From Shewanella psychropiezotolerans (GTDB lineage Bacteria > Pseudomonadota > Gammaproteobacteria > Enterobacterales > Shewanellaceae), in assembly GCF_007197555.1 (NCBI RefSeq), contig NZ_CP041614.1:4332001-4396000 (forward strand): a DNA stretch of 64,000 nucleotides. The letters are read 5' to 3'. The notes beneath the pieces were generated by a model. That model was not told the DNA's origin, made no database searches, and saw nothing but the letters and a program-made list of their open reading frames with translations. The translations under genes and the position numbers were made by a program. How positions within the stretch are numbered: the first letter of the stretch is position 1; every line of letters begins with the position of its first letter. This document shows positions 8,874-17,545 of the stretch, piece after piece.

Positions 8874-10883
8874 ATGATGAACGTGATAAATAATAAGTTT
8901 GTGCTGCTATTGGCAGCAAGTGCTGTATCTCTAGCCTTAACTGGTTGTGGTGGCAGTGACGGTAATAATGGTGATGACGGCAACCCAGGCGGTCCAGCTG
9001 CCGATGTAGTTAATGTACTCAACTTAGATGTGACTAAGGTGACTTACCAAGACGGCATGCCAACCATTGAAGTCTTCGCCACTAACGAAGAAGACCTTCC
9101 GGTTGTAGGTTTAAAAGACTTGGAAGTTAAAGCCGTTGCCCAGCTTCTCCCACAAGGTTCTACCAGCGCTGGTGACAGCGCTCAGTGGCAGAAAATTGGT
9201 TCTGAGAAAACCTTTACCGACCACAAGAATGGCAACTATAGCTTCACCATTGAGGTTGAAGGCTATAATTCAGAGCTAACTCAAAGATACAACGTTATCG
9301 CCAGTGCATCGACACTGCAAGATGGCGTAACTTCTGTACCACGTACCGAGCTTTCAGAAGATTTCTCAGGTGACGGCTACCAAGCGCTTTATACCAAAGA
9401 CATAGTTTCAACTGAAACCTGTGCTTCTTGCCATGCTGCAGGAGAAGCAATTTATCACAGCTACACTTCAGCAGAAACCTGTGCATCTTGTCATACCCAA
9501 GAGTGGGCCGAAGGGCGCGGTAAGCCAGAAGTGGCCTTCACTCACCTGGTTCACAACGTACACAACTCAGCCAAAGGCTATAAAGCTGACAAAGATACTG
9601 GTGAATTCACTAAAGATGCAGAAAAAGCGCACGCTTTGCTGCAAGACAAGTGTCAAACCTGTCACATTGCACCTGAAGAAGGTAGCAATGAGCTAAGTGA
9701 ATGGGGCAACTGGACGCGCGTTCCAACCATGGAAACCTGTACAAGTTGTCACGTTAACATCGACTTTAAAGCCGGTGAAGGTCACTCTCAGCAAAATGAC
9801 AACAGCAACTGTATCGCTTGTCATAACGCAAGTTGGACAGAAGAGCTTCATATGGGTGGCTTCGTTGAGAAGAAAGCACTTATCGACCAATATGGTATGG
9901 AAGCAAGCCTTACTGCGATAGCCACAGACTCAGGTAGCGATACCACACTCAGCATTACCATTACTGGTGCTGACGGCGCCGCAATAGATGCTGCAACATT
10001 ATTGACTAATATTGAGCAACTGGAATCTATCACTAACGTGGGTCCTAACTTCCCGATAATGGGCTACAACCCAAGCCCTGGTAATGGTGAGCATAAAGTG
10101 CTTATTAATCTAGTTAAAGATGGCACCCTCGATGAAGCAGCCTCTATTGTTGATGGTAAATTTGTCACCACAATCGCTAACCTTCCTTACGGTGAAGTCG
10201 GCGCAGATACTGATACAGCATTTAGCTTTATCGGCCTGACCTTATGCAACGACGGTACTGATCTGCTTGCCTGTGGTGAAGGCGTTGATAGCACATCAAT
10301 GAAAGCAGAGCTTGCCCACGGCACACTTTCTGGTGAAGCACCGAGTGTACGTCACACAGATTCAGTTAACTTTGCAGCTTGTGAAAGCTGTCATGGCACC
10401 GAGTGGGAGCTACATCAAGAGTACCATGCAGGTTTCGTGATGACAGAGCAGCTAGGCCGCATCAACGAAGCGGGTGAGATGATTGTTGGTGTTAATGGCT
10501 GTGTCGCTTGTCACACTCCAGATGGTACTTACATGAGTGGCGGCAACAAAGGTGCACTCGAGATGAAACTTCACTCAGTACATAGTTCTGGTGATTACGG
10601 CATTATTTCAGGCATGACCTGTAGTCAGTGTCATAACGACTTCAACCTTGATGCTTTCAAGGTGAAAGGTGCGTTAGCAACCTCATCAGGCAAATACAGC
10701 ACACCTATCGCGGCAACATGTAGCTCTTGTCATAGTCATAGCGATAGCTTCAAGCCACACGCTGAAGGTCAAGGTGCCATCATCGACGGTTCCTATGAAG
10801 CCGCCAACGATGCAGCCCAACTTGAAACCTGTTTCTTGTGTCACAACCCAAGCATCAATGATCACACTTCGGTGAAGATGTAA
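8874..10883 (+). CDS. mtrC: MtrC, outer-membrane decaheme c-type cytochrome lipoprotein
   Basis: Surface decaheme partner of the MtrAB conduit and main exit point for extracellular electrons. About 669 aa from MMNVINNK at 8874, chosen because GCAGGGA sits just upstream; a frame start at 8850 lacks such a site and would precede the signal peptide. Lipobox ALTGC is followed by a Gly/Asn/Asp linker. Ten haems: CASCH, CASCH, CQTCH, CTSCH, CIACH, CESCH, CVACH, CSQCH, CSSCH, CFLCH. A CX8C pair (CNDGTDLLAC) lies in domain III, the redox-sensitive disulphide position known in MtrC. The C-terminal DHTSVKM closely resembles DHTKVKM of S. oneidensis MtrC. It is followed by mtrA and mtrB without an intervening T-tailed terminator, giving the standard mtrCAB operon. 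Confidence 0.95.
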   Translation: MMNVINNKFVLLLAASAVSLALTGCGGSDGNNGDDGNPGGPAADVVNVLNLDVTKVTYQDGMPTIEVFATNEEDLPVVGLKDLEVKAVAQLLPQGSTSAGDSAQWQKIGSEKTFTDHKNGNYSFTIEVEGYNSELTQRYNVIASASTLQDGVTSVPRTELSEDFSGDGYQALYTKDIVSTETCASCHAAGEAIYHSYTSAETCASCHTQEWAEGRGKPEVAFTHLVHNVHNSAKGYKADKDTGEFTKDAEKAHALLQDKCQTCHIAPEEGSNELSEWGNWTRVPTMETCTSCHVNIDFKAGEGHSQQNDNSNCIACHNASWTEELHMGGFVEKKALIDQYGMEASLTAIATDSGSDTTLSITITGADGAAIDAATLLTNIEQLESITNVGPNFPIMGYNPSPGNGEHKVLINLVKDGTLDEAASIVDGKFVTTIANLPYGEVGADTDTAFSFIGLTLCNDGTDLLACGEGVDSTSMKAELAHGTLSGEAPSVRHTDSVNFAACESCHGTEWELHQEYHAGFVMTEQLGRINEAGEMIVGVNGCVACHTPDGTYMSGGNKGALEMKLHSVHSSGDYGIISGMTCSQCHNDFNLDAFKVKGALATSSGKYSTPIAATCSSCHSHSDSFKPHAEGQGAIIDGSYEAANDAAQLETCFLCHNPSINDHTSVKM

Positions 10884-10916
10884 TTTGCTCAACTCTTAAC
10901 GATAAATAGAGAGTTT

Positions 10917-10945
10917 GAAAGGGGGAGTCCTCTCCCCCTGCTTTC
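10917..10945 (+). promoter_or_regulatory. Hairpin in the mtrC-mtrA intergenic gap
   Basis: GGGGGAG-TCCT-CTCCCCC forms a 7-bp GC-rich stem with outer GAAA/CTTTC pairing. There is no T-run and mtrA begins 32 bp on, so it is more likely a stabiliser or partial attenuator that sets the MtrC:MtrA ratio than a full terminator. Confidence 0.5.
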
Positions 10946-10976
10946 AAGCGAATTTGTGCAGATTAGGAAGCCAAAT

Positions 10977-11978
10977 ATGAAAATCATTAATACACTAAAA
11001 TCTGTTTCACTGTCAGTGCTCCCCGTACTGCTAGTGTCAGCAGTCTTGTCTCTCGGTATGACTTCTGTCGCTCACGCGTCAAAGTGGGATGCCAAGATGA
11101 CTCCCGATGAAGTCGAAGCCACATTAGATAAGAAGTTTGCCGAAGGTAAATACTCCCCTAAAGGCGCCGATTCTTGCTTAATGTGTCACCGTAAATCTGA
11201 AAAAGTGATGGATCTGTTTAAAGGTGTCCATGGCTCAATCGATTCAAGTAAGAGCCCTATGGCTGGTCTTCAATGTGAAGCCTGTCACGGCCCTCTTGGT
11301 AAGCATAACCGCGGCGGTAACGAGCCAATGATCGCCTTCGGTCCAGACTCGACTCTGTCAGCCGAAAAACAAAACAGTGTCTGTATGAGCTGTCACTTAG
11401 ATGATAAGCGTATGGATTGGAATGGTGGACACCATGACAATGCCGACGTTGCTTGTGCTTCTTGTCACTCCATACACACAGATAAAGACCCTGTTTTGTC
11501 TAAAAACACCGAGATGGAAGTCTGTACTAGTTGTCACACCAAGCAAAAAGCTGACATGAACAAGCGCTCAAGCCACCCGATGAAGTGGGCCCAAATGGTG
11601 TGTAGCGATTGTCATAATCCACATGGCACTTTGAGCGACTCAGATCTTGTAAAACCTACGGTTAACGAGACATGTTACTCCTGTCACGCCGAGAAGCGCG
11701 GCCCAAAACTGTGGGAGCATGCACCCGTAACTGAAGATTGTGTCGCTTGTCACAATCCACACGGTTCGGTGAACGAAGGGATGCTGAAGACTCGTGCTCC
11801 TCAGCTTTGTCAGCAATGTCATGCCAGTGACGGTCATTCCAGTAGTGCCTACATGGGCAACACAGATCAAGGCTCAACCGTAGGTGGCAATGCATTCACT
11901 GGTGGTCGCAGCTGTTTGAACTGCCATAGCCAGATCCATGGTTCTAACCACCCATCTGGCAAGCTATTTCAGCGCTAA
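10977..11978 (+). CDS. mtrA: MtrA, periplasmic decaheme c-type cytochrome
   Basis: Periplasmic decaheme cytochrome that inserts into the MtrB barrel and relays electrons from CymA and small cytochromes to MtrC. The start at 10977 ([10 protein letters not shown]) is preceded by TAGGAAG and gives a clean cleavable signal ending AHA-SKW; a GTG at 10956 would add seven residues. Ten haems: CLMCH, CEACH, CMSCH, CASCH, CTSCH, CSDCH, CYSCH, CVACH, CQQCH, CLNCH. The repeating CH(N/x)PHG unit of the DmsE/MtrA family is visible. Mature sequence [20 protein letters not shown] and the end SGKLFQR are very close to S. oneidensis MtrA. No lipobox is present, in contrast to the four surface cytochromes. mtrB follows after 14 bp. 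Confidence 0.96.
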   Translation: MKIINTLKSVSLSVLPVLLVSAVLSLGMTSVAHASKWDAKMTPDEVEATLDKKFAEGKYSPKGADSCLMCHRKSEKVMDLFKGVHGSIDSSKSPMAGLQCEACHGPLGKHNRGGNEPMIAFGPDSTLSAEKQNSVCMSCHLDDKRMDWNGGHHDNADVACASCHSIHTDKDPVLSKNTEMEVCTSCHTKQKADMNKRSSHPMKWAQMVCSDCHNPHGTLSDSDLVKPTVNETCYSCHAEKRGPKLWEHAPVTEDCVACHNPHGSVNEGMLKTRAPQLCQQCHASDGHSSSAYMGNTDQGSTVGGNAFTGGRSCLNCHSQIHGSNHPSGKLFQR

Positions 11979-11992
11979 ACGGAGTCGAGAAG

Positions 11993-14104
11993 ATGAAATT
12001 CAAATTAAATTTAGTCACCCTCGCCCTACTTGCTAATGCTGGCTTTGTCAGCACGGCAATGGCAGCTGGCGGCTATGGTATTCAAGATGCGAATACCGAC
12101 AAGGTTAAGTTCGACAAGTGGGCGTGTAAACGCTGCGTTGTCGAAACTGGCGTTAACGGCACTGTCGGTGTCGGCATGGGCTATAACAATAGCGATGATA
12201 TTCGCTCTGCCAACGCCTTCGCAGCCGAAAACGAGTTAGCGGCTAAGCTAGATGCAGATCTGAAATATGTTAGCGAATCAGGTTACCGCGCCACCATAGA
12301 GGCCGATAACCTCGGCATGGAAAATGGCCGTTTAGATATTAATGCCGGTAAATCCGGTCAGTACAACCTGAACCTTAACTATCGTCAGATTGCCACCTAT
12401 AAAACAGACAGCGCCATGTCACCTTATCAGGGCGTTGGTGGAGACCATCTAACCCTGCCAGATAACTGGCAGACGGCAGGTTCGAGTCAAGATATGACTC
12501 AGCTATACAGCAGCCTGAACCCTATGGAGTTATCACTTAAGCGTAAACGAGCCGGACTTGGTTTCGACTATACGTTTGATGCTGAGCCGGGTGAGGAGCT
12601 ATGGACCACTTATCTAAATTATCAACGTGAAAATAAGACCGGACTTAAGCAAGCTTCTGGTAGTTTCTATAACCAGTCTATGATGTTAGCTGAACCCGTC
12701 GATTACACCACAGATACGGTAGAAGCAGGTATAAAGCTTAAAGGTGACAACTGGTTCACAGCACTTAACTACTCAGGTTCGAGCTTTAAAAACCAGTATA
12801 GTCAGCTAACGTTTGATAACGCCTTTAACCCAACGTTCGGCGCGCAAACTCAAGGCACCATGGCATTAGATCCTGACAATGAAGCTCATACGGTTTCATT
12901 GATGGGCCGAGTCACTGCCGATAAGACTATCTTGAGTGGCCGCGTTCATTACGGACAAATGACCCAAGATCAAGCGTTTGTCACCTCTGGGTACGGTTAC
13001 CAGATGCCAGCAGAATCCCTCGATGGTCGCGTCGACATGACAGGTGTGAACTTGAAGCTAGTCTCTCGCTTAAATCGCAGCGTGAGTATTAAGGCAAGCT
13101 ATGATTATAGCGATCGTGACAACAAGACTAACGTTGAAGAATGGACGCAGATAAGCATAGACTCAACAACAGGGCAAGCTGCCTATAACACGCCCTATGA
13201 CATCACCACACAAAGGGCTAAATTAAGTGCCAACTATCGCATCACTCGCGGTATGCGACTCGAAGCGGGTTATGATTACCGCCAGGATGACCGCAGCTAT
13301 CAAGATAGAGAAACCACCAACGAACACACACTCTGGAGCAAGTTCCGTCTGAGTAAGTTCGAAAACTGGGATATGTGGATCAAGGGTAGCTATGGCGAGC
13401 GTGACGGTTCTGAATACCAAGCATCAGAGTGGACTTCAAACGAGTCTAACGACCTGCTACGTAAGTACAACCTAGCAGATCGCAAACGCACCATGGTTGA
13501 GGCTCGTATCACTCACAGCCCTACCGAGGCGTTGACTATCGACTTAGGTACGCGATACGCACTGGATGACTATAACGACACCCAGATTGGTTTAACTGAA
13601 TCTAGAGATCTTAGTTATGATGTCAGTGCAAGTTACCTGATCAACGATGATATGACATTGACGGCATTTTATAACCGTCAGAACATAGAATCAGATCAAT
13701 CAGGTAGCACTAACTTCAGCACGCCAAACTGGTTTGGTGTGGTTGAAGATCAGGTCGATGTGATCGGTGCAGGCTGGAGTTATAACAACCTGATGGAGAA
13801 AAAGTTACGTTTAGGCGTAGATTACACTTATTCAAATTCAGACAGTAATACTCAGGTCACCCAAGGTGTCACCGGAGATTACGGCGACTACTATGCCAAG
13901 TCCCATAACATCAACATCTATGGTCAGTATCAAGCCACCGAAAAAATGGCGCTTCGCTTAGATTATAAGATGGAGAAATACCAAGATAATGATGCTGGCA
14001 ATGAGATAGCACCTGACGGTATCTGGAATGTAGTGAGTTTTGGTTCAAACAGCCACGATTACACTGCCCACCTCATAATGTTGAGTATGAGTTATAGGTT
14101 GTAA
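11993..14104 (+). CDS. mtrB: MtrB, outer-membrane beta-barrel of the MtrCAB conduit
   Basis: 703-aa MtrB/PioB-family barrel that holds MtrA and contacts MtrC across the outer membrane. Signal peptide about residues 1-24 (ends AMAAGGYG). The N-terminal CKRC (about residues 43-46) is the conserved CXXC known to be needed for MtrB function. The remainder is a long series of amphipathic beta-strands with aspartate/asparagine-rich loops, ending LSMSYRL. Length is close to S. oneidensis MtrB (697 aa). Start ATG with GGAG...GAGAAG upstream, 14 bp after mtrA. Its last dozen codons form part of the 94-bp unit that is repeated downstream. Confidence 0.96.
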   Translation: MKFKLNLVTLALLANAGFVSTAMAAGGYGIQDANTDKVKFDKWACKRCVVETGVNGTVGVGMGYNNSDDIRSANAFAAENELAAKLDADLKYVSESGYRATIEADNLGMENGRLDINAGKSGQYNLNLNYRQIATYKTDSAMSPYQGVGGDHLTLPDNWQTAGSSQDMTQLYSSLNPMELSLKRKRAGLGFDYTFDAEPGEELWTTYLNYQRENKTGLKQASGSFYNQSMMLAEPVDYTTDTVEAGIKLKGDNWFTALNYSGSSFKNQYSQLTFDNAFNPTFGAQTQGTMALDPDNEAHTVSLMGRVTADKTILSGRVHYGQMTQDQAFVTSGYGYQMPAESLDGRVDMTGVNLKLVSRLNRSVSIKASYDYSDRDNKTNVEEWTQISIDSTTGQAAYNTPYDITTQRAKLSANYRITRGMRLEAGYDYRQDDRSYQDRETTNEHTLWSKFRLSKFENWDMWIKGSYGERDGSEYQASEWTSNESNDLLRKYNLADRKRTMVEARITHSPTEALTIDLGTRYALDDYNDTQIGLTESRDLSYDVSASYLINDDMTLTAFYNRQNIESDQSGSTNFSTPNWFGVVEDQVDVIGAGWSYNNLMEKKLRLGVDYTYSNSDSNTQVTQGVTGDYGDYYAKSHNINIYGQYQATEKMALRLDYKMEKYQDNDAGNEIAPDGIWNVVSFGSNSHDYTAHLIMLSMSYRL

Positions 14105-14480
14105 AAACTCGGGTAAATTATAGATGAAGCTCAAACAGCCAACTCTATGACCTACCACAGCCCACCTCATAATGTTGAGTATGAGTTATAGGTTGTAAAA
14201 ACTCGGGTAGATTATAGATGAAGCTCAAACAGCCAACTCTATGACCTACCACAGCCCACCTCATAATGTTGAGTATGAGTTATAGGTTGTAAAAACTCGG
14301 GTAAATTATAGATGAAGCTCAAACAGCCAACTCTATGACCTACCACAGCCCACCTCATAATGTTGAGTATGAGTTATAGGTTGTAAAAACTCGGGTAGAT
14401 TATAGATGAAGCTCAAACAGCCAACTCTATGACCTACCACAGCCCACTTAATCATGTTGAGTATGAGCTATAGGTTGTAA
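14066..14480. repeat. 94-bp tandem repeat derived from the mtrB 3' end, four full units plus a partial fifth
   Basis: Units begin at 14066 (inside mtrB), 14160, 14254, 14348 and a diverged partial at 14442. Each repeats the codons for AHLIMLSMSYRL plus the stop and then about 55 bp of trailer. Spacer positions alternate: GGGTAAATT in units 1 and 3, GGGTAGATT in units 2 and 4, so a 94-bp duplication was followed by duplication of the 188-bp dimer. The extra copies carry an in-frame stop upstream of the duplicated codons and are not coding. Confidence 0.95.
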
Positions 14481-14490
14481 GAAGTTCCGA

Positions 14491-14511
14491 GGGCCTAGGG
14501 CCTAGGGCCTA
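14491..14511. repeat. Heptanucleotide repeat (GGGCCTA)x3
   Basis: Three perfect copies directly after the last, diverged mtrB-tail unit and before the terminator. Confidence 0.85.
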
Positions 14512-14523
14512 GCTAAAACATAA

Positions 14524-14566
14524 ATGCCAGCTGCTATCTTATTAGTCGCTGGCATTTTTATTTTTT
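14524..14566 (+). terminator. Rho-independent terminator of the mtrCAB operon
   Basis: ATGCCAGC / GCTGGCAT stem with a 16-nt loop, followed by TTTTTATTTTTT. It lies beyond the 94-bp array, so the repeats are expected in the mtrB mRNA 3' untranslated region. The rest of 14105-14691 shows nothing further. Confidence 0.85.
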
Positions 14567-14691
14567 AAAACTGTCTCACATCGACATTAGCGTCACTGTC
14601 TCTAGCTCGAAAAACTGGCTTACAAACCTTGCAAGTATTCACGCAATAGATGAGTCATAATGATTCGATAAACAATGACCTCATATAATGA

Positions 14692-15315
14692 ATGAAACCA
14701 TCTGATAAGTTCCTGCAGCTCAAAGCAAAAATCTCAGCCTGTAACTTATGTCAGGCTGAGCTGCCTTTGCCTGCAAAGCCTATCATCCAAATCTCGCAAA
14801 ATGCCAAAATATTAATTGCTGGCCAAGCACCAGGCATAAAAGCCCACGAGAAAGGAGCGCCCTTTCACGACCCCAGTGGTAAACGACTCAGAGACTGGTT
14901 AGGTGTAACAGAGGAACAGTTTTACGATGCAAACCTGTTTGCCATAGTACCTATGGGATTTTGTTTTCCCGGCACCATAATCAGAAATGGTAAAAAATCC
15001 GGCGACAAACCGCCCATGCCATTATGTGCGCCGATCTGGCGTCAAACCTTGTTTGAAGAGTTAGCCCATATCGAGCTGACTATCATTCTAGGCCAATATG
15101 CCATCGACTATCACCTGAATAGTAAACAAGGAAAAAATAAGCTGTCAGTGACTCAGGCTGTGATGAACTGGCAGGAGTATTGGCCAGCAAGCATCGCCCT
15201 GCCTCATCCAAGCCCGAGGAATAATATCTGGCTTAAACGCCATCCAGAGTTTGAGGCAGAGGTCATTCCAAGACTCAGAAACAAGGTGAAAGATATATTA
15301 ACAGTTCAGGGTTGA
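14692..15315 (+). CDS. Uracil-DNA glycosylase family protein
   Basis: 207 aa. Contains GQAPGIKAHEKGAPFHDPSG (residues about 44-63), the UDG motif 1 with the following F-DPSG segment, and HPSPRNNIW (about 168-176), motif 2. An N-terminal CNLCQ cysteine pair recalls the cysteines of UDG family 4/5, but only two cysteines are close together, so an iron-sulphur cluster is not assured. The pattern fits the small UDG-like family often annotated simply as uracil-DNA glycosylase family protein in Shewanella and Vibrio. Base excision repair activity is inference. Single-gene unit after the mtrB terminator. Confidence 0.75.
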   Translation: MKPSDKFLQLKAKISACNLCQAELPLPAKPIIQISQNAKILIAGQAPGIKAHEKGAPFHDPSGKRLRDWLGVTEEQFYDANLFAIVPMGFCFPGTIIRNGKKSGDKPPMPLCAPIWRQTLFEELAHIELTIILGQYAIDYHLNSKQGKNKLSVTQAVMNWQEYWPASIALPHPSPRNNIWLKRHPEFEAEVIPRLRNKVKDILTVQG

Positions 15316-15463
15316 GCTAAATGCTTAACTTGAAACGAATCACTCCACAGACTAGGCCCCTCATACTATTATCTTAAATGAGTAATAAACATCCACTCAC
15401 CCAACAAAACCTCTAGGCCTTAGCTAAACTTAATTTTAATAACACAAGATCTGAGGTCAATTT

Positions 15464-16453
15464 GTGAGTGACATGCTAAGTCCAACACGTGCTCCTTACC
15501 CTTACTCATCTATTTTAGAGCTAGAGATAGAGGAGATCGACTGGCAAAGATGGCAGCGGCTGGTAAACACTGTCGCCGACATGTTCCATGCTCCGGCTAC
15601 TTTCATCAATCAAGCTAATCTCAAGGGCATCGAAGTCATCATAGCGTCACAAAAACCAGAGACACATTATCAACCAGGCAGTGTCGATTTAGACACTAAT
15701 ATCTATTGTCATCACGTAGTCAAAAACTCGATCGAGCTCTATGTTAAAGACGCCAAGCTCGATCCCCAATGGAGCAATAACCCAGAATACACCGAAGATA
15801 ACTATGTCTCTTACTTAGGCTTACCTATCTCCTGGCCCGATGGCAGCATTTTCGGCACCCTGTGTGTGTTAGACACTAAGGCCACCGATTACCCTGAAAC
15901 CTATATCAATGCGCTTGGAGTCATTAAAGAGGTGATCGATAGTGACCTTCGTCATCTGTATAAAGAGAATCAACTGCTGACACTCAGCTATACCGACCCA
16001 TTAACACAAATCTATAATCGACGTGGCTTCGAAGACCTGCTTCTCAGCACTCAAGACTTAGCCCAGAGACTCAACCGGCAACTTATTTTGCTTTATTTCG
16101 ACCTGGATCATTTTAAAGAAGCCAATGACATTTTTGGCCATGAAATTGGAGATGACATCTTAAAAGTCTTCGCAAAAACACTGAAAGTGAACAGTCGAAG
16201 CTGTGACTTAGTCGCCAGGTGGGGCGGCGATGAGTTTCTGGTATTGATTCATGCTGAAAACGAGCACTGTGTCGAACTGTTCAATCACAGAATGGCTGAG
16301 CATTTATCGGCTTGCTCCTTAAAAACTGAGATAGAATACTCATTCGGTTATGCCGTGCTCAAACCTGGTGAAGAAACCGATCTCGAATCATTGTTAAAAA
16401 TTGCCGACGAATACATGTACCAAAATAAACTTGCTAAGAAATCTCAGTCTTAA
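15464..16453 (+). CDS. GAF-GGDEF diguanylate cyclase
   Basis: 329 aa, cytoplasmic, no membrane segment. N-terminal GAF domain (about residues 20-160; ends in LGLPISWPDGSIFGTLCVLD) as sensor, then a GGDEF domain (about 175-325) with DPLTQIYNRRGFE, the DxDHFKxxND nucleotide/metal motif and an intact WGGDEF active site. It should synthesise cyclic di-GMP. No RxxD inhibitory site is evident five residues upstream of GGDEF. GTG start preceded by GAGGTCAA. It stands alone between the UDG gene and the DUF4397-like gene. Confidence 0.88.
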   Translation: MSDMLSPTRAPYPYSSILELEIEEIDWQRWQRLVNTVADMFHAPATFINQANLKGIEVIIASQKPETHYQPGSVDLDTNIYCHHVVKNSIELYVKDAKLDPQWSNNPEYTEDNYVSYLGLPISWPDGSIFGTLCVLDTKATDYPETYINALGVIKEVIDSDLRHLYKENQLLTLSYTDPLTQIYNRRGFEDLLLSTQDLAQRLNRQLILLYFDLDHFKEANDIFGHEIGDDILKVFAKTLKVNSRSCDLVARWGGDEFLVLIHAENEHCVELFNHRMAEHLSACSLKTEIEYSFGYAVLKPGEETDLESLLKIADEYMYQNKLAKKSQS

Positions 16454-16596
16454 CTCGAGATTCAGAAGACCCATAATATTGATTACATCGGTAAATACCA
16501 TAAATGTTAGATTCAACAAGATATATACCTTGATGTAATACCTGTAACACATATAAAATTACTGCATATGGATTAGTTTAGACGGAACTTAAGTTT

Positions 16597-17391
16597 ATGG
16601 CATCAGTAGTATCTTCTCGCCTGGCACAATTTCACTTACCTCGGTTATTCACCCTATTATCAATCAGTGTGCTCACGGCATGTAGCGGTGGCGGCGCAAA
16701 CTCCACAGCAGAGACGAATGGAAATTCAGGCAACAGCAGCACGTATCAATTCAATGCTGACTTCATTAACCTTATTCCTAATACTCAATTAGCCACTAAA
16801 GTCGATCTCTTCTATGAGCATATCGGCATAGATGAAGTTGAAATAGCCTCAAATATCGATTATTTAGAGCAACAAAGAACATCTAAATTCGGTTGGACTG
16901 GTTTACCTCAAGCCAATCTAAGCTTCACAGTAAAAGACGCACTCAATAATCAGTCTTTGCTCAGCACAAGCACCATGAGTTATAGCAATACTCAACAAGA
17001 CCTGTTCCTACTTGCTACAGGTGAGAAACCTACGACTCAAGCCGTGTCACTTATCCGCATCAACAAGCTCGAAGGTGAGCAAGCCAGCTATCGCTTGTTT
17101 CACGCTAACGCCTTAGAGCCCCGCAGTATCGATATCTATAATGCTGATGCACAAACCGCTATTGCCCTCAACTTGGCCTTTAACCAAGTGTCTGCGCCTA
17201 TTAAATATGATCAAAATCTGGCTGAAGTTAATGTCTTCGCTATTCCCTCTGGCACAAGCCCGGATTACAGCAACACCAGTAACTACCTGCTACAGGCCGT
17301 TATCACACAAGAGTCGAATGACACTCTCAGTGTATTAGTCGCTAAACCTGGAACAACATCTAGCTGGCAAATAAATCACTATTCTGAATAG
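16597..17391 (+). CDS. DUF4397-like lipoprotein
   Basis: 264 aa with lipobox LTAC (Cys at about residue 28) followed by Ser/Gly/Asn-rich linker. Two similar beta-rich halves (about 50-145 and 150-260), each with LF(Y/H)... and V(D/S)IYNAD-type strands as in DUF4397 proteins, which resemble secreted or anchored beta-sandwich proteins. Function unknown. Promoter region is AT-rich; the only notable element downstream is the inverted repeat at 17425-17462. Confidence 0.65.
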   Translation: MASVVSSRLAQFHLPRLFTLLSISVLTACSGGGANSTAETNGNSGNSSTYQFNADFINLIPNTQLATKVDLFYEHIGIDEVEIASNIDYLEQQRTSKFGWTGLPQANLSFTVKDALNNQSLLSTSTMSYSNTQQDLFLLATGEKPTTQAVSLIRINKLEGEQASYRLFHANALEPRSIDIYNADAQTAIALNLAFNQVSAPIKYDQNLAEVNVFAIPSGTSPDYSNTSNYLLQAVITQESNDTLSVLVAKPGTTSSWQINHYSE

Positions 17392-17424
17392 CGTTATTTA
17401 TACCATCGAGCCATAAAATCCCCA

Positions 17425-17462
17425 GCTCTTGTTTGCCCCACTGCCTTTGGACAAACAAGAGC
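17425..17462. terminator. Inverted repeat between the DUF4397 gene and cdaR
   Basis: Perfect 11-bp arms GCTCTTGTTTG (17425-17435) and CAAACAAGAGC (17452-17462) with a 16-nt loop. No T-tract, so it may be a weak terminator or an operator for the following regulator gene. Confidence 0.45.
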
Positions 17463-17545
17463 GTCGCCATAAAAGTTTGCCATATCTCATAGTTAGCCCA
17501 GCCAAAATACCTTAAGCTAATGAAAACTCCTTCGAGACAGTCAAT

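Noticed and set aside
416..13420. Antisense open frames under the cytochrome and barrel genes (for example 3245-3787 and 4870-5244, minus strand)
   Set aside because: They mirror high-scoring coding frames on the + strand, lack signals and family resemblance, and overlap haem-motif codons.
14066..14480. CRISPR array
   Set aside because: Units are contiguous 94-bp tandem copies without variable spacers, derived from mtrB, and no cas genes are present.
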